In this document: piece after piece, positions 24,422 through 36,801 of the stretch
Layout: every line of letters begins with the position of its first letter
Numbering within the stretch: position 1 is the first letter of the stretch
Origin: Formicarius rufipectus
Lineage: Eukaryota > Chordata > Aves > Passeriformes > Formicariidae
NCBI GenBank assembly: GCA_013399695.1
Contig: VXAU01001869.1
Span: forward strand, 1 to 64,000
Length of the DNA: 64,000 nucleotides
Direction: 5' to 3'
Made by a program: the position numbers and the translations under genes
Notes under the pieces: generated by a model
The model's database searches: none
What the model saw: only the letters and a program-made list of their open reading frames with translations
What the model was told of the DNA's origin: nothing

Positions 24422-25235
24422 AAAGACAGTGGTACTTACTTTTTAAAATACAGGCTCATAGCGTATCTACTGAATTAAAAACGAAAGCTGGATGACCAAA
24501 ACACAGGATGAGGTCTAGTGCTTCCTTTGCTGCCACTCACAGCAAGAGGAGTCAGAATCCCATTTCCTCTGTTTATGCTTATGACAGTCACACATGCACT
24601 CTGTGTGGTAGTATGATTACATTTATACTGGCATCTTTGCAGGCATAGTACTTAGAATTGATACAAGTGAAGTATCTACTTCTTTAAAGATAAACATAAA
24701 ACAAATGGGAAGGAATATGTCATAATTCTGAACTTAATATGCGTAAGTCATTATTTAGGAAAGAAATTTTCTATGTTATTTTCAATCAAAGTCATAATGA
24801 TCATACGATGGCACAATGAAAAAAAAAATCTGTGCTACGGAATACTTTTAAAAACAGATCATGATGACTCCTAAAAAGATATTTTTTCAGGAATAATTCT
24901 TAATTCTCTCCTTAGTTGAAAGTATTGATCTCAATTTCACTACTTGAGTTCATTATTTTAGATAGTAAACATAATCTTCCAATGATTTCCCAAATTTTAC
25001 ATGAAAAATAAAACCACATTGCTCTCTGTCTTAATGTTATTTAATGACTATTATCATAATGAGTGCAATGGGAGCAATTCATACTGTAGATGAGAATGTA
25101 AACGGCCAGTTGATTAACAGCTAAAATAGTAGCTGTAAATATTGCCGAATACACTCTGTCCAGCTACAATCACACTCGTTCTGTGTCAATCCAGCTGTGA
25201 GATGATGGATAGAAAATAAAAATAAAATCACCAAC

Positions 25236-25342
25236 CTCAGAATGCTTTCGCCAAATGTCTATGTTCTTTCGCTGGGCTTTCGAGAAATGGTCCCAAGCTT
25301 TTTGTCTGGTAGAAGCGTTGAAAACGGCGACAATCTGCTCAA
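25236..25342 (-). CDS. ENOX1: ENOX1 coding exon: FEQIVAVF segment
   Basis: This 107-nt exon has acceptor caccaaag|TTGAGC and donor TCTGAG|gttggt. It enters in phase 1 and leaves in phase 0. The product is EQIVAVFNASTRQKAWDHFS followed by KAQRKNIDIWRKHSE. This corresponds to the family region EQIVAV..A..QKAWDHF.KAQRKNI, with ENOX1-type residues (FNASTRQ). The donor gttggt is a weak match to the consensus (G at +4 and +5 GT), which fits with alternative splicing of the next intron. That intron contains the candidate cassette exon at 22582-22668. Confidence 0.96.
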
Positions 25343-28300
25343 CTTTGGTGAACAAGGAAGTCAAACAAGACAAGCAATTTATGTTGTGATCACTATAGAG
25401 AAGCAAAGCAAAGACACTAGGAGTCTATGGATGATGTCATTACTGAAACAACATCATCAATATCCATCCAATGGCGTGTCTTTTGTACTTACATTGTATC
25501 AATGTTGGAGATGTCTCCCTTCATGTCTGTCTCCACAACTTTAGTCTACACAACTTATAACTATGTGCCAAAAACCATGCATGCAGCTGCTTCCCCCTGA
25601 TGTTTGCTACATCTCCCTGTGCTGGCACACGCCTTTGCATCTGTGGCTATAGGGGTGTGACTATAGAAGTAACACTGGATACATAAACCTGACATGTGTT
25701 TCCCTGTGACAGCTGTGTACAGATAAGCAGGCTGTACAAACGAAAGCTTGAAGACAAGCAGGCTCTGCTTTGAAGGGTTACTATCTGATAGTGAGAATTT
25801 GTCAGCAGACAGGAAGGCTAAACCATTACATTAACACTTCATTATGTGGCTGTAGCTGGTGCTTCTCTTCTATTTAATATAAATGGGCTCACCTGTGGTA
25901 GATCATTCTGTCCTGTGTCCATGGGCTATTTATGGTTACATACATGAACAGACACTTATTTTTTGTATAAGATGAAGAAGAGATGTGAAATGGGCTTTCT
26001 TCATTCAACTCTAATGAATTTGTCCTGAACCCAAACATCAATATTTAGGTCAACTACCTAGGCCAATTAAGAACCTTAAGTTCTTAGCCATTTGTTCATC
26101 TCAATTTAGAAAGCTTTATTCTCAACATTATTTTCTTTCTCTTCACATGAAGTAGAAGTAAAATTGTCCTTCCACAGCAGTGACCTGCCTAAAAATGGCC
26201 AACATGTAAATTGGCTCGATCCCAGCACAACTAACTGAAGGAGCACCAAGAAATGCAGATTTTTTTACAAATTACCTGGGCTGTGCTCCTGAATGAGCAG
26301 TTGTGCCAAACTATGAAAAACTGAAAAATACTTCAACTCTTTGACAGGTTCTTGGTTATTTATCTCTTTAGATTTCTGACTTGTAAAGACATCTCCTGTT
26401 TTATAAAGTTGTAGCTTGCAGCATCTCCTGTCCCTCTCACTGAAAAATGGTGGCAGGAGTGCTGTAGTGACCTCTGATCTGGTCCCTCATCGAGCTGATC
26501 AATATACACTCTTCCTCTAAGTCAGAGATGTAGAGAATCTTACACATAACAACCTATCCTTCCTAAAATGATGAGCTCACCTGCAACAGTAGTTATGTAT
26601 CTTTCACCTCTACATCTGAAAATTAACCTCACTCATTTGAAAGCAGCACATTTATTCTGTTCTCTGTTTTTTTTACCACTTTTGTTGCCTCCTTTAATAT
26701 TCAGGAAGATTACAATGTTTTGAATCACATATGGAAATTTTTATTCAGGGATGATTTATCTTCTATCATCATAGAAAATAAAAGTAGTTAATTTTCTTTC
26801 AAATTAGTATGTATATGTAGTTTTACTATAGAAAGTGCCTCAAAACTACTGTGATGATCCGATCCATTTGTAATCCGTGCAAGTTTTAACGGTAGATATG
26901 ATGAATTTGCTTAGATTGAAGAGTGCATACATCAAAGAAGTTATGCTGTGTATATTTATTCAATTAATTTGAAAAGAATGAAAATGGTAAAGCACTCTAT
27001 TATTATGTGTATAGAAACTGCAGCTAGTATGTAATTACTATTGTTGTGTTGATGACCCAGGTGCTCAGAAAATTTTACTTAACAATCTGTTTTCGGTTTG
27101 CAAGTGGAAATTCAAGTAGCAAGGATTCACAGATATATGAGGAAGGGCTGGTTTGCCATTTTTCACTAATAAGTATTAATAAGATCATCTGAATTTTGCA
27201 AAACATTTGAACTTTAAAGTGTTTAATTTCCATTATGTGAACAGGTTCTAAGATTTATCAAAAGTTATTATTTGATCATTTCAAAAACTCTCCTCAATGG
27301 AAACATAAGCTAGGAGTATGTCAAAGAATTTTTCATCTATAACTGCAGGATACAAAGTGAACAGAAGACGCATCTCCTTCACTTACTTAACTTTCAGGAA
27401 TTAAAAAAAAAAACCAACAAAACCAAACATAGAACGTGGGATAGTATGAGTATGACATGCTAAAAATCAAGGCATTTAAAGAAACTTTATGAAACAGGCA
27501 GCTAGGGAAATGACAAACAGAAATATATAGAGAGTATGTATCAAAGACCAACATCTCAGTATTCTATTCAAAGAGAGTATCAATGTAGGTATAGCCATTT
27601 CAATATTCACAGCTATCCAGGCTGTGAAGTATTGAAAATATCTGCAGGTAATATCCAACGAACACAAAAGGTGTCCATGTGTTACATTAGAGCTAAAGAG
27701 CAGTCAAGGCCATGGTTTGACAATACAGGGAAGTGACTTCATATCTTTCTGTACACCATCAAAATCCTACATTTCACGAGTTATAGGATGACAATTCAGT
27801 ATAAACTCATTCTGTCAGCTCATATTTGCTCACGTTGCACCAAGATTCATTTGTTTTCCCACAGACACTCAGGAAGCCTAAAGCTGGCATAAGGCTTGGG
27901 CTCTGGGTAACTGGAAGACAAGATACAATGTACCCACTCCTGATCAGGATCGAATTTGTATGGTAAATGATCCAGCAGCACACAGCCCATAAGGATCGTA
28001 GATTCATCCCTAAGAGGAAGACTTGAGAGGTTTGTATTATCTGAGAAACTCTACAGTTAACTCATTTTTTGCTTATAATAGGTTAGGATTTGGCCAAAGA
28101 GAGGCCCCAGATTTTGGGCTGATACCTGCAGGATCTGAGTGAAACAGTTGTTCCCAGTCTCACTGCTGACCATGGTTTTCAGATTACTTTCTGATCTCCA
28201 GCAAGAAATTTCCGAAACTAAATAGCAGGTCATATTTATCTTTCTAAGGCACCTTGAACTCTGGGATGCACTGTACTGTTGACTGCAACTGGTAAGTAGA

Positions 28301-29478
28301 ATTATTAAGTAACATGAAATATTCATTGTCAAACATCTGTTAGTGAGTTCTATGCTATATCAAATTTTCATTGACCATATGCAAAGCTGTTTCCTTACTA
28401 AATTAGGATTTAAAAAACCACATTGTTCTGGAAGGGTCCATAATGTTATTGTTTTTCCTATCAATATAACTTACAGGATGTAAGTAATTGCAGCTCTCCT
28501 AATGACTTATTCTGTGACTGGTAATTCATGTGGCATGTTTCATACAAAGGATTATTATCTAATTGCTTTTCTGTTGTGTTATAAATAATTAGAAAGATCT
28601 AAATGACTAAGCCTAGAATGACATGCAAGTGCAGTTACAATACACTTTATTAGAGGTGCCAGCTCATAGTAAGTATATTAAAAGAAAGTTTAAACCTCAG
28701 TTTCTGCTCCCATAAAAGATGCTATCAGGATTAGGTATTATAAAGCAAAATGTAAAAACAAACAGAAAAACTAGGAATAACAACAAAAGTACCTTAAATG
28801 ATGCCTGTAGAAGTTACATAGAAGATTGCATTAAACGGAAAACTAAAATATCACCAGGGCAAGATAAAATTTGATACAGGTTATTTGAAAATTATCCTAC
28901 CAAAAAAAATAACAGAAATAAATGAGAACCAAAGCATAGCCTCATCTGTAGATTAAGAGGTAGAGAGAACACTTTTAGCCTGCATTACATTTATCAAGCA
29001 AGCTATTTTAAAGACCTGATTGAGTGAAAGCTGAAATTTATCCTTGGGTTCAGGAGAAAACAAGTTCTCCATTTTTCCTTCGCCTATTACATTATAAACT
29101 GCCATGCATACTATTTTATAGTATATATAATATATATAATTTATAATTTAAAAAAGGAAACAAAATAGAAACTGAAAAATACTGTGTTAAAATAAAAACA
29201 AGTCTTTTCTGCCAGATAAAATCATCAGATTTCATGTATAGTTCCACCAATTAGGGATACAAGATGAAAAGGGCTTTACCCTAAGTGACTATAAGTGTAA
29301 GAGTAGAATATATGGCAATTTAGCTCAGAAAAATTCTATAAGAGTGTGAGAGTTGACATAAAAGCTAAAAGAAAAATTCCACCCATAAAATTACAGTGTA
29401 AAGGAAACTGTTACAGTAAATGTTTAACATGCTTTTCAAATACAGATTTGCAGCACAGGGAGGATATAGAGTTGGCAT

Positions 29479-29721
29479 GGTTTGGGTCAGAAGCCTTGTT
29501 GTTGAATTTTGACTAAGCTGCAGTATGCCAATGGATTTGGCTTCAAGCCCAGCAAACCAAGTAGTCAAGGCTAGATGCTGTACTGAATGCAGTCTCCAGG
29601 TCAGTTTTGGATAGGGAAGAGAAGACTTTGGCAACAGTCCTGAAACGCATTTGGTAATGAACTGAACAGAACTCAGCATTAATTCCAAGTCTAAAATTGC
29701 ACGTAGATAAATAGTAAGATA
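29479..29721 (-). pseudogene. degenerate L2-type LINE reverse-transcriptase C-terminal fragment
   Basis: The longest frame in the window (29365-29889, minus, 174 codons, no stop) contains, at about residues 57-137, the order of motifs seen C-terminal to the reverse-transcriptase core in L2/Maui-like LINEs: LTIYLRAILDLELM (family NLGVILD..L), then LTWRLHSVQHLALTTWFAGL (family ...HAFI.SRLDYCNSLLAGL), then EAKSIGILQLSQNSTTRLLT (family .KSI..LQLVQNAAARLLT). The catalytic core lies upstream of this and is not present. Key residues such as the DYCN quartet are replaced. After it the similarity ends. An L2 relic is old for a bird genome, so survival of the open frame is probably chance. Confidence 0.6.
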
Positions 29722-32700
29722 AACAGTAGACAGATTGCCGAGTAATGAAACATACATTATTTTAATTAATTTGGGCCAAAACCTAAGTCTTTTCATTACA
29801 ATACTGTTTACTTTAAAAAAAGATTTGCCTTTCTCACATTTACAGTTGAAAACCTGCAGTCCCTCCCTGTTACTTAATTCACATGTCACAGAGGGAGAAA
29901 CAGATGTGATTACCTTTGGCTAGCAGAGGAAAACATAAAAGTTGGAAACATCCTCCTGGAGAAAACTGCAGATAATGCAAGGGATGGGTCCTAAAGCATA
30001 TTACAGGTCATTAGCTGGATACATAAGCAAATGCTATTATAGGTTTGTATAATGAAGATACAGATCTTGAAAGTGATGCAAAATAACTCATCTGCCACAA
30101 ATAAATGGCACAGTTGTTTCACTTTGGTTTTGGTTTTGTTGAGGTTTTGTGCTTGGCTGTGTTTAGGAAAAAAAATTAAAGAACAGGGTATGGAAAAGAA
30201 GGTGAATTGCAGTGCAACTCCATTAGAGAAGTCTACTGTTTGGTTTGCATGCTGCCTGGATGCCAATAGGTTTCTTAAGACACAGTGTTACAACACAGCA
30301 TGATAAAAGAGAAAACCACTGGACTTTGCTATTATATCCCCAAATTCCACCTTTTTGGACAGAGCAAAAGAATGTTGCTTCCAGTGATTTATCTCCCAAA
30401 TCGTTTTGCTGTGTGGGTGATCAGCTTGCAAGGATGCCATTCCTCAATCTGCCCTGCTTCCAACAACTACATCTGTACTAGTGATCAAAACCAGCCAGGG
30501 ACCATTCTTATTCCCTCAAATCAACTGGCACAACATGCTGAGTGTCCCTGCAGCAGCAACCCTTCTCTCTCTCCTAAAAGATGATTTTCTAGGAAACTAC
30601 TTGGCCTGCATCAAACTCTAAATTTACATTGTGTGAGAAAACACTAGCTGGCCCAGAGCAACAACTTTCTTACATTTGAACAGTATGGGCAAATCTGTCC
30701 TAGCTCAGTGTAATTTAGTTCTGCAGACAGAGTCAGTGGGGTCATCCTTCACTAGCAGTCTAACCTTTTCTGCCCACATCCTGGTGCAGAGGAGCCAGCA
30801 TTGCAGAGAGCAGTTACAAGACTTACCAGAGGAAGAAAGATGTTTTCCATCTCCCCTGTCTCACCTACCTGATTACTAGAAAGCTGGTCCTCTCCCTAAA
30901 TTATTTCTTCATTTCCCTTTGACTAGGCCTAGAGCATTTGAGACCACGAGGAGGTATGCCTTGGTCGGTGGTTGATCTCCCCTCCTATTCCATCTGACTC
31001 ACACTAGCCCTAGTCAATGTGTTTGCATGGGTTAATAAGAGGCTGAGTGAATATCAGTGGTCTACACTTGACTAATGCAGGAAGAAATACTATTTCATAA
31101 CACAATATGCATATTCTTCCACACAAAGGACAAAAAACATACTCATATCACAACACATACTATAATTTCTGGTCTTGTAAGAATATCAAATCTCAGTGTC
31201 AGCAGCCATAGTTTTCCTTTCATCTTATTTCAGCTAAGAAGCCCAGCGAGGAACAGTGAAAAAAGGAGCATTATCGAGATATTAAAAGTGCCCCATTTTT
31301 ATGATTTATACTGAAATTGCACAGTAACTTCTCTGAGGTATGTATATCAACAATTAATAGTTCTAGAAATAAAAGAACACTGATAAACTTTGAAATAGAA
31401 GAAAATACAATTTGATTAAAGAGAGTGCAGTTTATTGTGCAACATACAGCTACAAAATCTGTGTACAATTTAAGCTTTGAAAATCTTTTAGGTTGTGAAA
31501 CGTGGTTTAAATTACAACAAAGAAACTGACAGCTTGGTGTAACTGCAAGAGCTGGCACTGTGCCATGTGATAAATCACTCGGACTCAACAAGACCACTTC
31601 ACCTTCATGTCATTTCTCAACAAACAGGAGCTTGACATCAGACCAGCACAACACAGTAGGGCAGGTGCAAGTGTATAGTACTTGCTCTTTCAAGGCCACC
31701 ATCTTACATTACAAAATGGACTTTATGGACCTTGTGTTGAGAAACAGAAAAAAAACAACAAGAAAAAGTCCAACCCATACACCCTTCCCATCCAAACTCA
31801 CAGGAAGATTAAGTGAATGCTACTTTCTTCATCATCTTGACAGTATTATAATGTAGCACATTTCCTTAGCTGTTCTTTTTGTTCTTTATGGTTAGGCAGA
31901 CCTTTCTTTTCAGGCCTCAGATTTAAAAACAGCAAAAGTAGGAATAACTATTTTGGTCAGTCTGTCCAAAATGAGAACCCCAAAAGGAACTCTGTGATGA
32001 GGGAACATAAATGTGACCAAGCTCTGGCAGGTCCCATTAAGTGAAGGGGCTCTCTCTCAGTAATAATTACACAGGGATCTTGCATCTCCTATAATGTTCC
32101 TAGGAGATCAGGAGGGCTATGTTTGTTTGGGGCATAGTATGGTTTCTTTTGCTGAAGAAAGAACAGGGAGGTAGATGAAGAGGTTTCAATAGCCATAGCC
32201 GCTTCTGGCAATCAAAACAAAAAACTGTCTCACACATCTTATGTGGGAACATTTACTTCTGCATTTGTTGCCATACCTTACGTTACCTTGCCTGCTGTGA
32301 CTTGTCCTCTTCTCTCTTTGTTCACTGCCTCCAGTCTCATCTTCCTTCTGTATTTTTGTTCCCTCATTCTGTGTGTGTCCATCTTTCTCTCCCACATAGT
32401 CTATTCTTTTCCAAAACTCTTTTCCTGTCCCCGTAACATCTCTGTCATCATCATGAACTACACTGTTTGGGACAAATCCAGGGATTTGACACGAAGTGTG
32501 ACTAATGTGTAATGGAGTAAGTATTTCAATCAGTCTTAGGATTATTAATATTTATAAGGTTTATTTGGTCACTTAGAAGCAGTCCGAACAGCTTTAGATG
32601 TGCAGACCACATGATATGCACAACCAACTCAGGATCCCCTTTAGGGTGAAACCTTCATCTTTCCTTCCTTATCCCAATGTCATACTCTCTTCCCTTACCC

Positions 32701-34267
32701 TTTATTTCCATAACATATTTGCAGCTCTGTTCTGTGAATCATCAGGCCATTACCTCCATCTCTACTCAGCAAAGTATGTCAAAACCAAGCACAGATTTCC
32801 ATGTGATTAAAGCACATGCTGCTTTGCCTTGAACCTTTTGTCATCGTCTAGGAGATCTGCAGATTCCAGGAAAGTGGCATGAATTGTCAAAACAGGGCCT
32901 TAGACTGAAATCTCTTGGAAGGCAGTGCTTTCATTTTCCTATAAAACACCATGCATATTTAATAGCTTACATAAAAAAAAAAAAAAGTCATCTTAAAAAT
33001 AACGGAAGAAGGGCTTCTGTTGAAATTCTGGCCACACTTAAATCAATATCGAGATTCATATTGACTTAAGTGGAACGAAAGCTACAGACAGTGGAAGGAA
33101 TGCAGAAATTCAAAGACAATGAAACATAAAGGAATAAGCTACATGAAACACTACAAGCTGCAACTACAAAGGGTTATACTGCCAGAAAATGGGGCCAAAC
33201 TATAAGAATGCAAGGTAAAATATAAATGGAGTCTTTCATCTCTATTCTCTGCCACTGCCACAGCACCCTGGATAGAAATGCGTTTGAGAACATGTGCACT
33301 TTAGACAGAAAATGGAAGGACAACTGAGAAAGAACAGAGGTACCCAGCTGAGCTTTACTGGACAAATTATCAGCACAGAAACAAGCCAAGAGCACACCGA
33401 CTAAATGAGCTAATCAAAAGCTCATGGGTAGATTATGGAGGTAATTTTTTATTTATTTTTTGGTTTTTAGAAATGCATCAAGGTAGAAAGTAATAGTGGC
33501 AACTAATGACATGAATGATTAATGTTTTTATTTGTATTATAGTGGCATTCTATGACACCAACTGAGATCTGGGCTGCAATGTAAAAACACATTATATGAC
33601 TCAATCTCTTTCACAAAGAGATTAATGATGACCTAAAAATTGCACATAAAGGAAGCTCATATTTTTGAATTAGTCATTGGCAAATGAAAGAAATTGTAAG
33701 ACTGGACAATCAAAGAGCAGGAAAATCCTTTTAAAACTTGTTATTAATGTGGAGCAATTCAAAGAATATTCAGAAAGTATGATTGTATATAAAAAGCTTG
33801 ACTGCTAAGAGAATTTTAACCAGCACATTTTCAATATCTGTAATGAAACAGGCATAATTTTTAGTACTGTGAGAACATACTAAAAAAGTGGAAGGATTAT
33901 TGGGAGAAAGGACTGCAGTATGAAACTTAAAGCAAATCAGATAAGATCATGATTTTAGTAATCACCATCATATAAATGTAAGTTCTATCTTTCCTAAAGC
34001 AAGAGAGCAATGTCTAAAGTGAACCTGTAATGAGAAAAACAAAACTGCTGTCAATCATTTTTTGAAGAAAGCTCAAAAAGGATTTTTAACATTTTCTTAC
34101 CTTTTAATATTAAAAATACAGATTCTATCTGTGAAGGCACTGATAATGTTAAAATAGATTAAATCTTATCCAGGGAGATCAGAGAATGAAAATGAAGAAA
34201 TATGAAAGGAGAATTTTATTCAGTGTGTTAAGAATACTTTTCCCTTCAGAATTATTTAACTTTTAGT

Positions 34268-34291
34268 TTGTTTGTTTGTTTGTTTGTTGTT
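34268..34291. repeat. (GTTT)n microsatellite
   Basis: Five to six tandem GTTT units are followed by gttgtttttttttgttgttg and a gggtgggtggg run. Confidence 0.9.
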
Positions 34292-34615
34292 TTTTTTTGT
34301 TGTTGGGTGGGTGGGCATGGAGGGAGAATTCATATCAGATACCTACCAGCTATTTGACAAAAAGTCAGTGTAATCTAACACACCACTGAAGTCCTTCAGT
34401 AGGAATAGAGAGAAAAATCAAGGTGATAATTCTGAGGTTCCCAAAGAGGGGCACAGGACAATCTTCTCTCCAACCTTTGATTCTTCTCAATGGACAGTCT
34501 ACTGAATCAGCTCAAAGTTGTATCTAGCTTCATATCTTATTTCACAAATCAGAGCTGAAGATATTTAGCAACAAACTAAGCAGGTGAACCACATAATCTC
34601 TAAACTCATCATCCA

Positions 34616-34868
34616 CAGAATCACAGAACAGTTTGGCTGCAAAGGGACATTAAAGACCATCTAGTTTCAACTCCCTGCCATAAGCAGGGACACCTTCTAC
34701 ATTGTTTAAAGCCCCATACAACCTGGTCTTCAATGCTTCCAGGGATGGGACATCCACAACTTCTCTGGGCAACCTGTGCCAGTGTCTCACCATCCTCATT
34801 GCAAAGATTTTCTTTCTAATATCTAAGCTAAACCTACCCTCTTTCAGTTTAAAGCCATTCCCTCTTTT
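34616..34868 (-). mobile_element. CR1 LINE 3' fragment (left arm of an inverted pair)
   Basis: The plus strand reads as the reverse complement of a CR1 3' end: 'cagaatcacagaacagtttg', 'agaccatctagtttcaactc', 'cttccagggatgggacatcc', 'ctgtgccagtgtctcaccat', ending near 'ttaaagccattccctc'. Its 3' end is at the left. Confidence 0.92.
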
Positions 34869-34874
34869 TCATGT

Positions 34875-35088
34875 TCAGGTTGGACATCAGGAAGAATTTT
34901 TTCTCTGAAGGGGTAGTTAAGTATTGGAACAGGCTGCTCAGGGAGTCAGAATCACTGTAAGTGTTCAAGAAACAACTGGACGTGACAGTTAGTATTGTGG
35001 TTTAGTTGGCATAGTGGTGTTCATTCAAAGGTTGGACTTGATGATCTTGGAGGTCTTTTCCAACTGTACTGACTCTATGATTCTATGA
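34875..35088 (+). mobile_element. CR1 LINE 3' end (right arm of an inverted pair)
   Basis: Begins 'caggttggacatcaggaaga', continues 'gtattggaacaggctgctca', then 'ggttggacttgatgatcttg' and 'gaggtcttttccaactgtac', and ends with the tail 'ctatgattctatga'. It is a different CR1 subfamily from its left neighbour, judging by the body sequence, so it is a separate insertion. Confidence 0.92.
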
Positions 35089-36707
35089 CAAGGAAGTAAT
35101 CTGGCCAGGCAGTTCCACAATAAAAAAACACCCTTCCTCTCTTTTTCCATCGGCACACAAGAGACTGATTCATAGACCCTGATGGGGGCCTGATTCCAAA
35201 GTTCATTGAAGAGTCATTCAATAATAAAATGGACAAAACCAACCAAATAAGGAGATGTCATAAATCATCTAGTACCCAACCACGGGGCACTTCTCTTCAT
35301 TACACTCAGTGTGTAATCTATGAACTTGTATACTGGGACACTTCCACCATCTTGTGTGTCTGACTCTTGACATCTCAAATTAATTTTTGAAACTGGGGCT
35401 TTGGATTTTTATTCACCTATAGGTACTTTTGACAGTGTTGTCAAGGAAGATTGCACTAAATAGTCTGAAACCTCAATAACAGGTAGACAAAGTTTACAGT
35501 GCATGAAGAAGAAAGAGGAGAGAACTGCAGCTTTGGTGTAGTCCAAGAGAAACCCACAGCCCAACATGGATGTTTCAAGGGTTTCCATTTTCCTTAAACA
35601 TGAGGATTGACACTGGTGAACTTCAGGCTGAAAAGACGGTTAGGTAGGAAATGACAAGGAGATGAACAGAAAGTCAGGGAGCAGTATCCCCTGTACCTAA
35701 GATGTGGAAGCACAATGGAAGAATTTAGAAATCAAATCGCAAATAGAGACCTATTCAAAGTCCTGGAAAACAATCTGTACTTTAAGCACAGGTTCAAATC
35801 TAGAAAAACTAAGTAATCTAATAAAAAGAAGGAAGTGATCATTTTTCTCTTGTTATCCCTTAAAAATCTGAAAGCACCATAACAAGGCTAAGACTCCCTG
35901 CAGAACTTAAATCAGGTGCTATAAATTTGTGCTGTGACAGCAGTAATACACTTTATTTCACAGATCATCCTGGCACAAGTATCTTGGTCAGGTAATTAAT
36001 TCATGTGCTGAACACTTGACCCAAATTTTTAGGGGTAATCCGCTTGGTAATCTTCTAAATACCTCAAGGCACAAATTTGTAGCAGGGATTTCAATACCTG
36101 TACTTCTTCAGTAGTGGGGCCTAAGCTGAAATGTTCTGGCCACACTAATCCTCATTAATAAGAAAACATTTTCTGCTTAGACCCACACAGACACTGTGTG
36201 CATGTGAGCTTGTGTGTATGTGTCCCAGGTGAGTGTACTTGAAGCCTATTTTTTTTTCTTTTTCATCCTTTATCACTTTTGTTGCTCCAATGCTGTCATT
36301 TTTACCTAACTCCAAGTTCTTCCCTTATGCTACATCCTTCTTTATCAAGGCTATACATAGTAAGTGGCACTAACCTGCTCTGAACAAGGAATGTAAAAAG
36401 TTGGACATCTGGTTCAGAGCTAGGCTCCTTGTGAATCCTCTATGGGCAACAGCGAAAAAATGGCATATCCAAGGGATGATTCATCTCATTGGAAGAGCAC
36501 CATGACTCATTCCCTGGAGAGTCTTATTTTTCTCTTCTAACTGCAAAGAAATCTCAGAATGGTCAGCTCCAAGTTGGACATCTGACCTAGCTCATGACAG
36601 AGGCATGGTACATTATATTTTTAAAATATTGTAATATTTGTGTCAAATGGCCACACAGTTGCAGCATTACCCTAGACTTTTGGATCTTTACTGCAGAACA
36701 CCAGAAG

Positions 36708-36801
36708 TGTTTGGGTTTTTTTGTTTGATTGCTTGTTTTTTGTTTTTGTTCTGTGTGGGGTTTTATGGGGGTTTTTTTGTGGTTTGTTTTTTTTTTTTGT
36801 C
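36708..36801. repeat. G/T-rich low-complexity tract
   Basis: About 95 bases almost only of T and G with runs such as ggttttatgggggttttttt and a 14-T run. Low complexity; the frame through it is meaningless. Confidence 0.85.

Larger units (their letters stand above)
21969..25235 (-). other. ENOX1 intron (3.3 kb, phase 0) with candidate cassette exon
   Basis: This is the intron between the FEQIVAVF exon and the MSDDD exon. It holds the candidate exon at 22582-22668, a locally CpG-richer patch (about 22580-23080), the inverted-repeat stretch 24017-24163 and an A/C-rich tract at 24364-24421. No other gene is seen. Confidence 0.9.
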
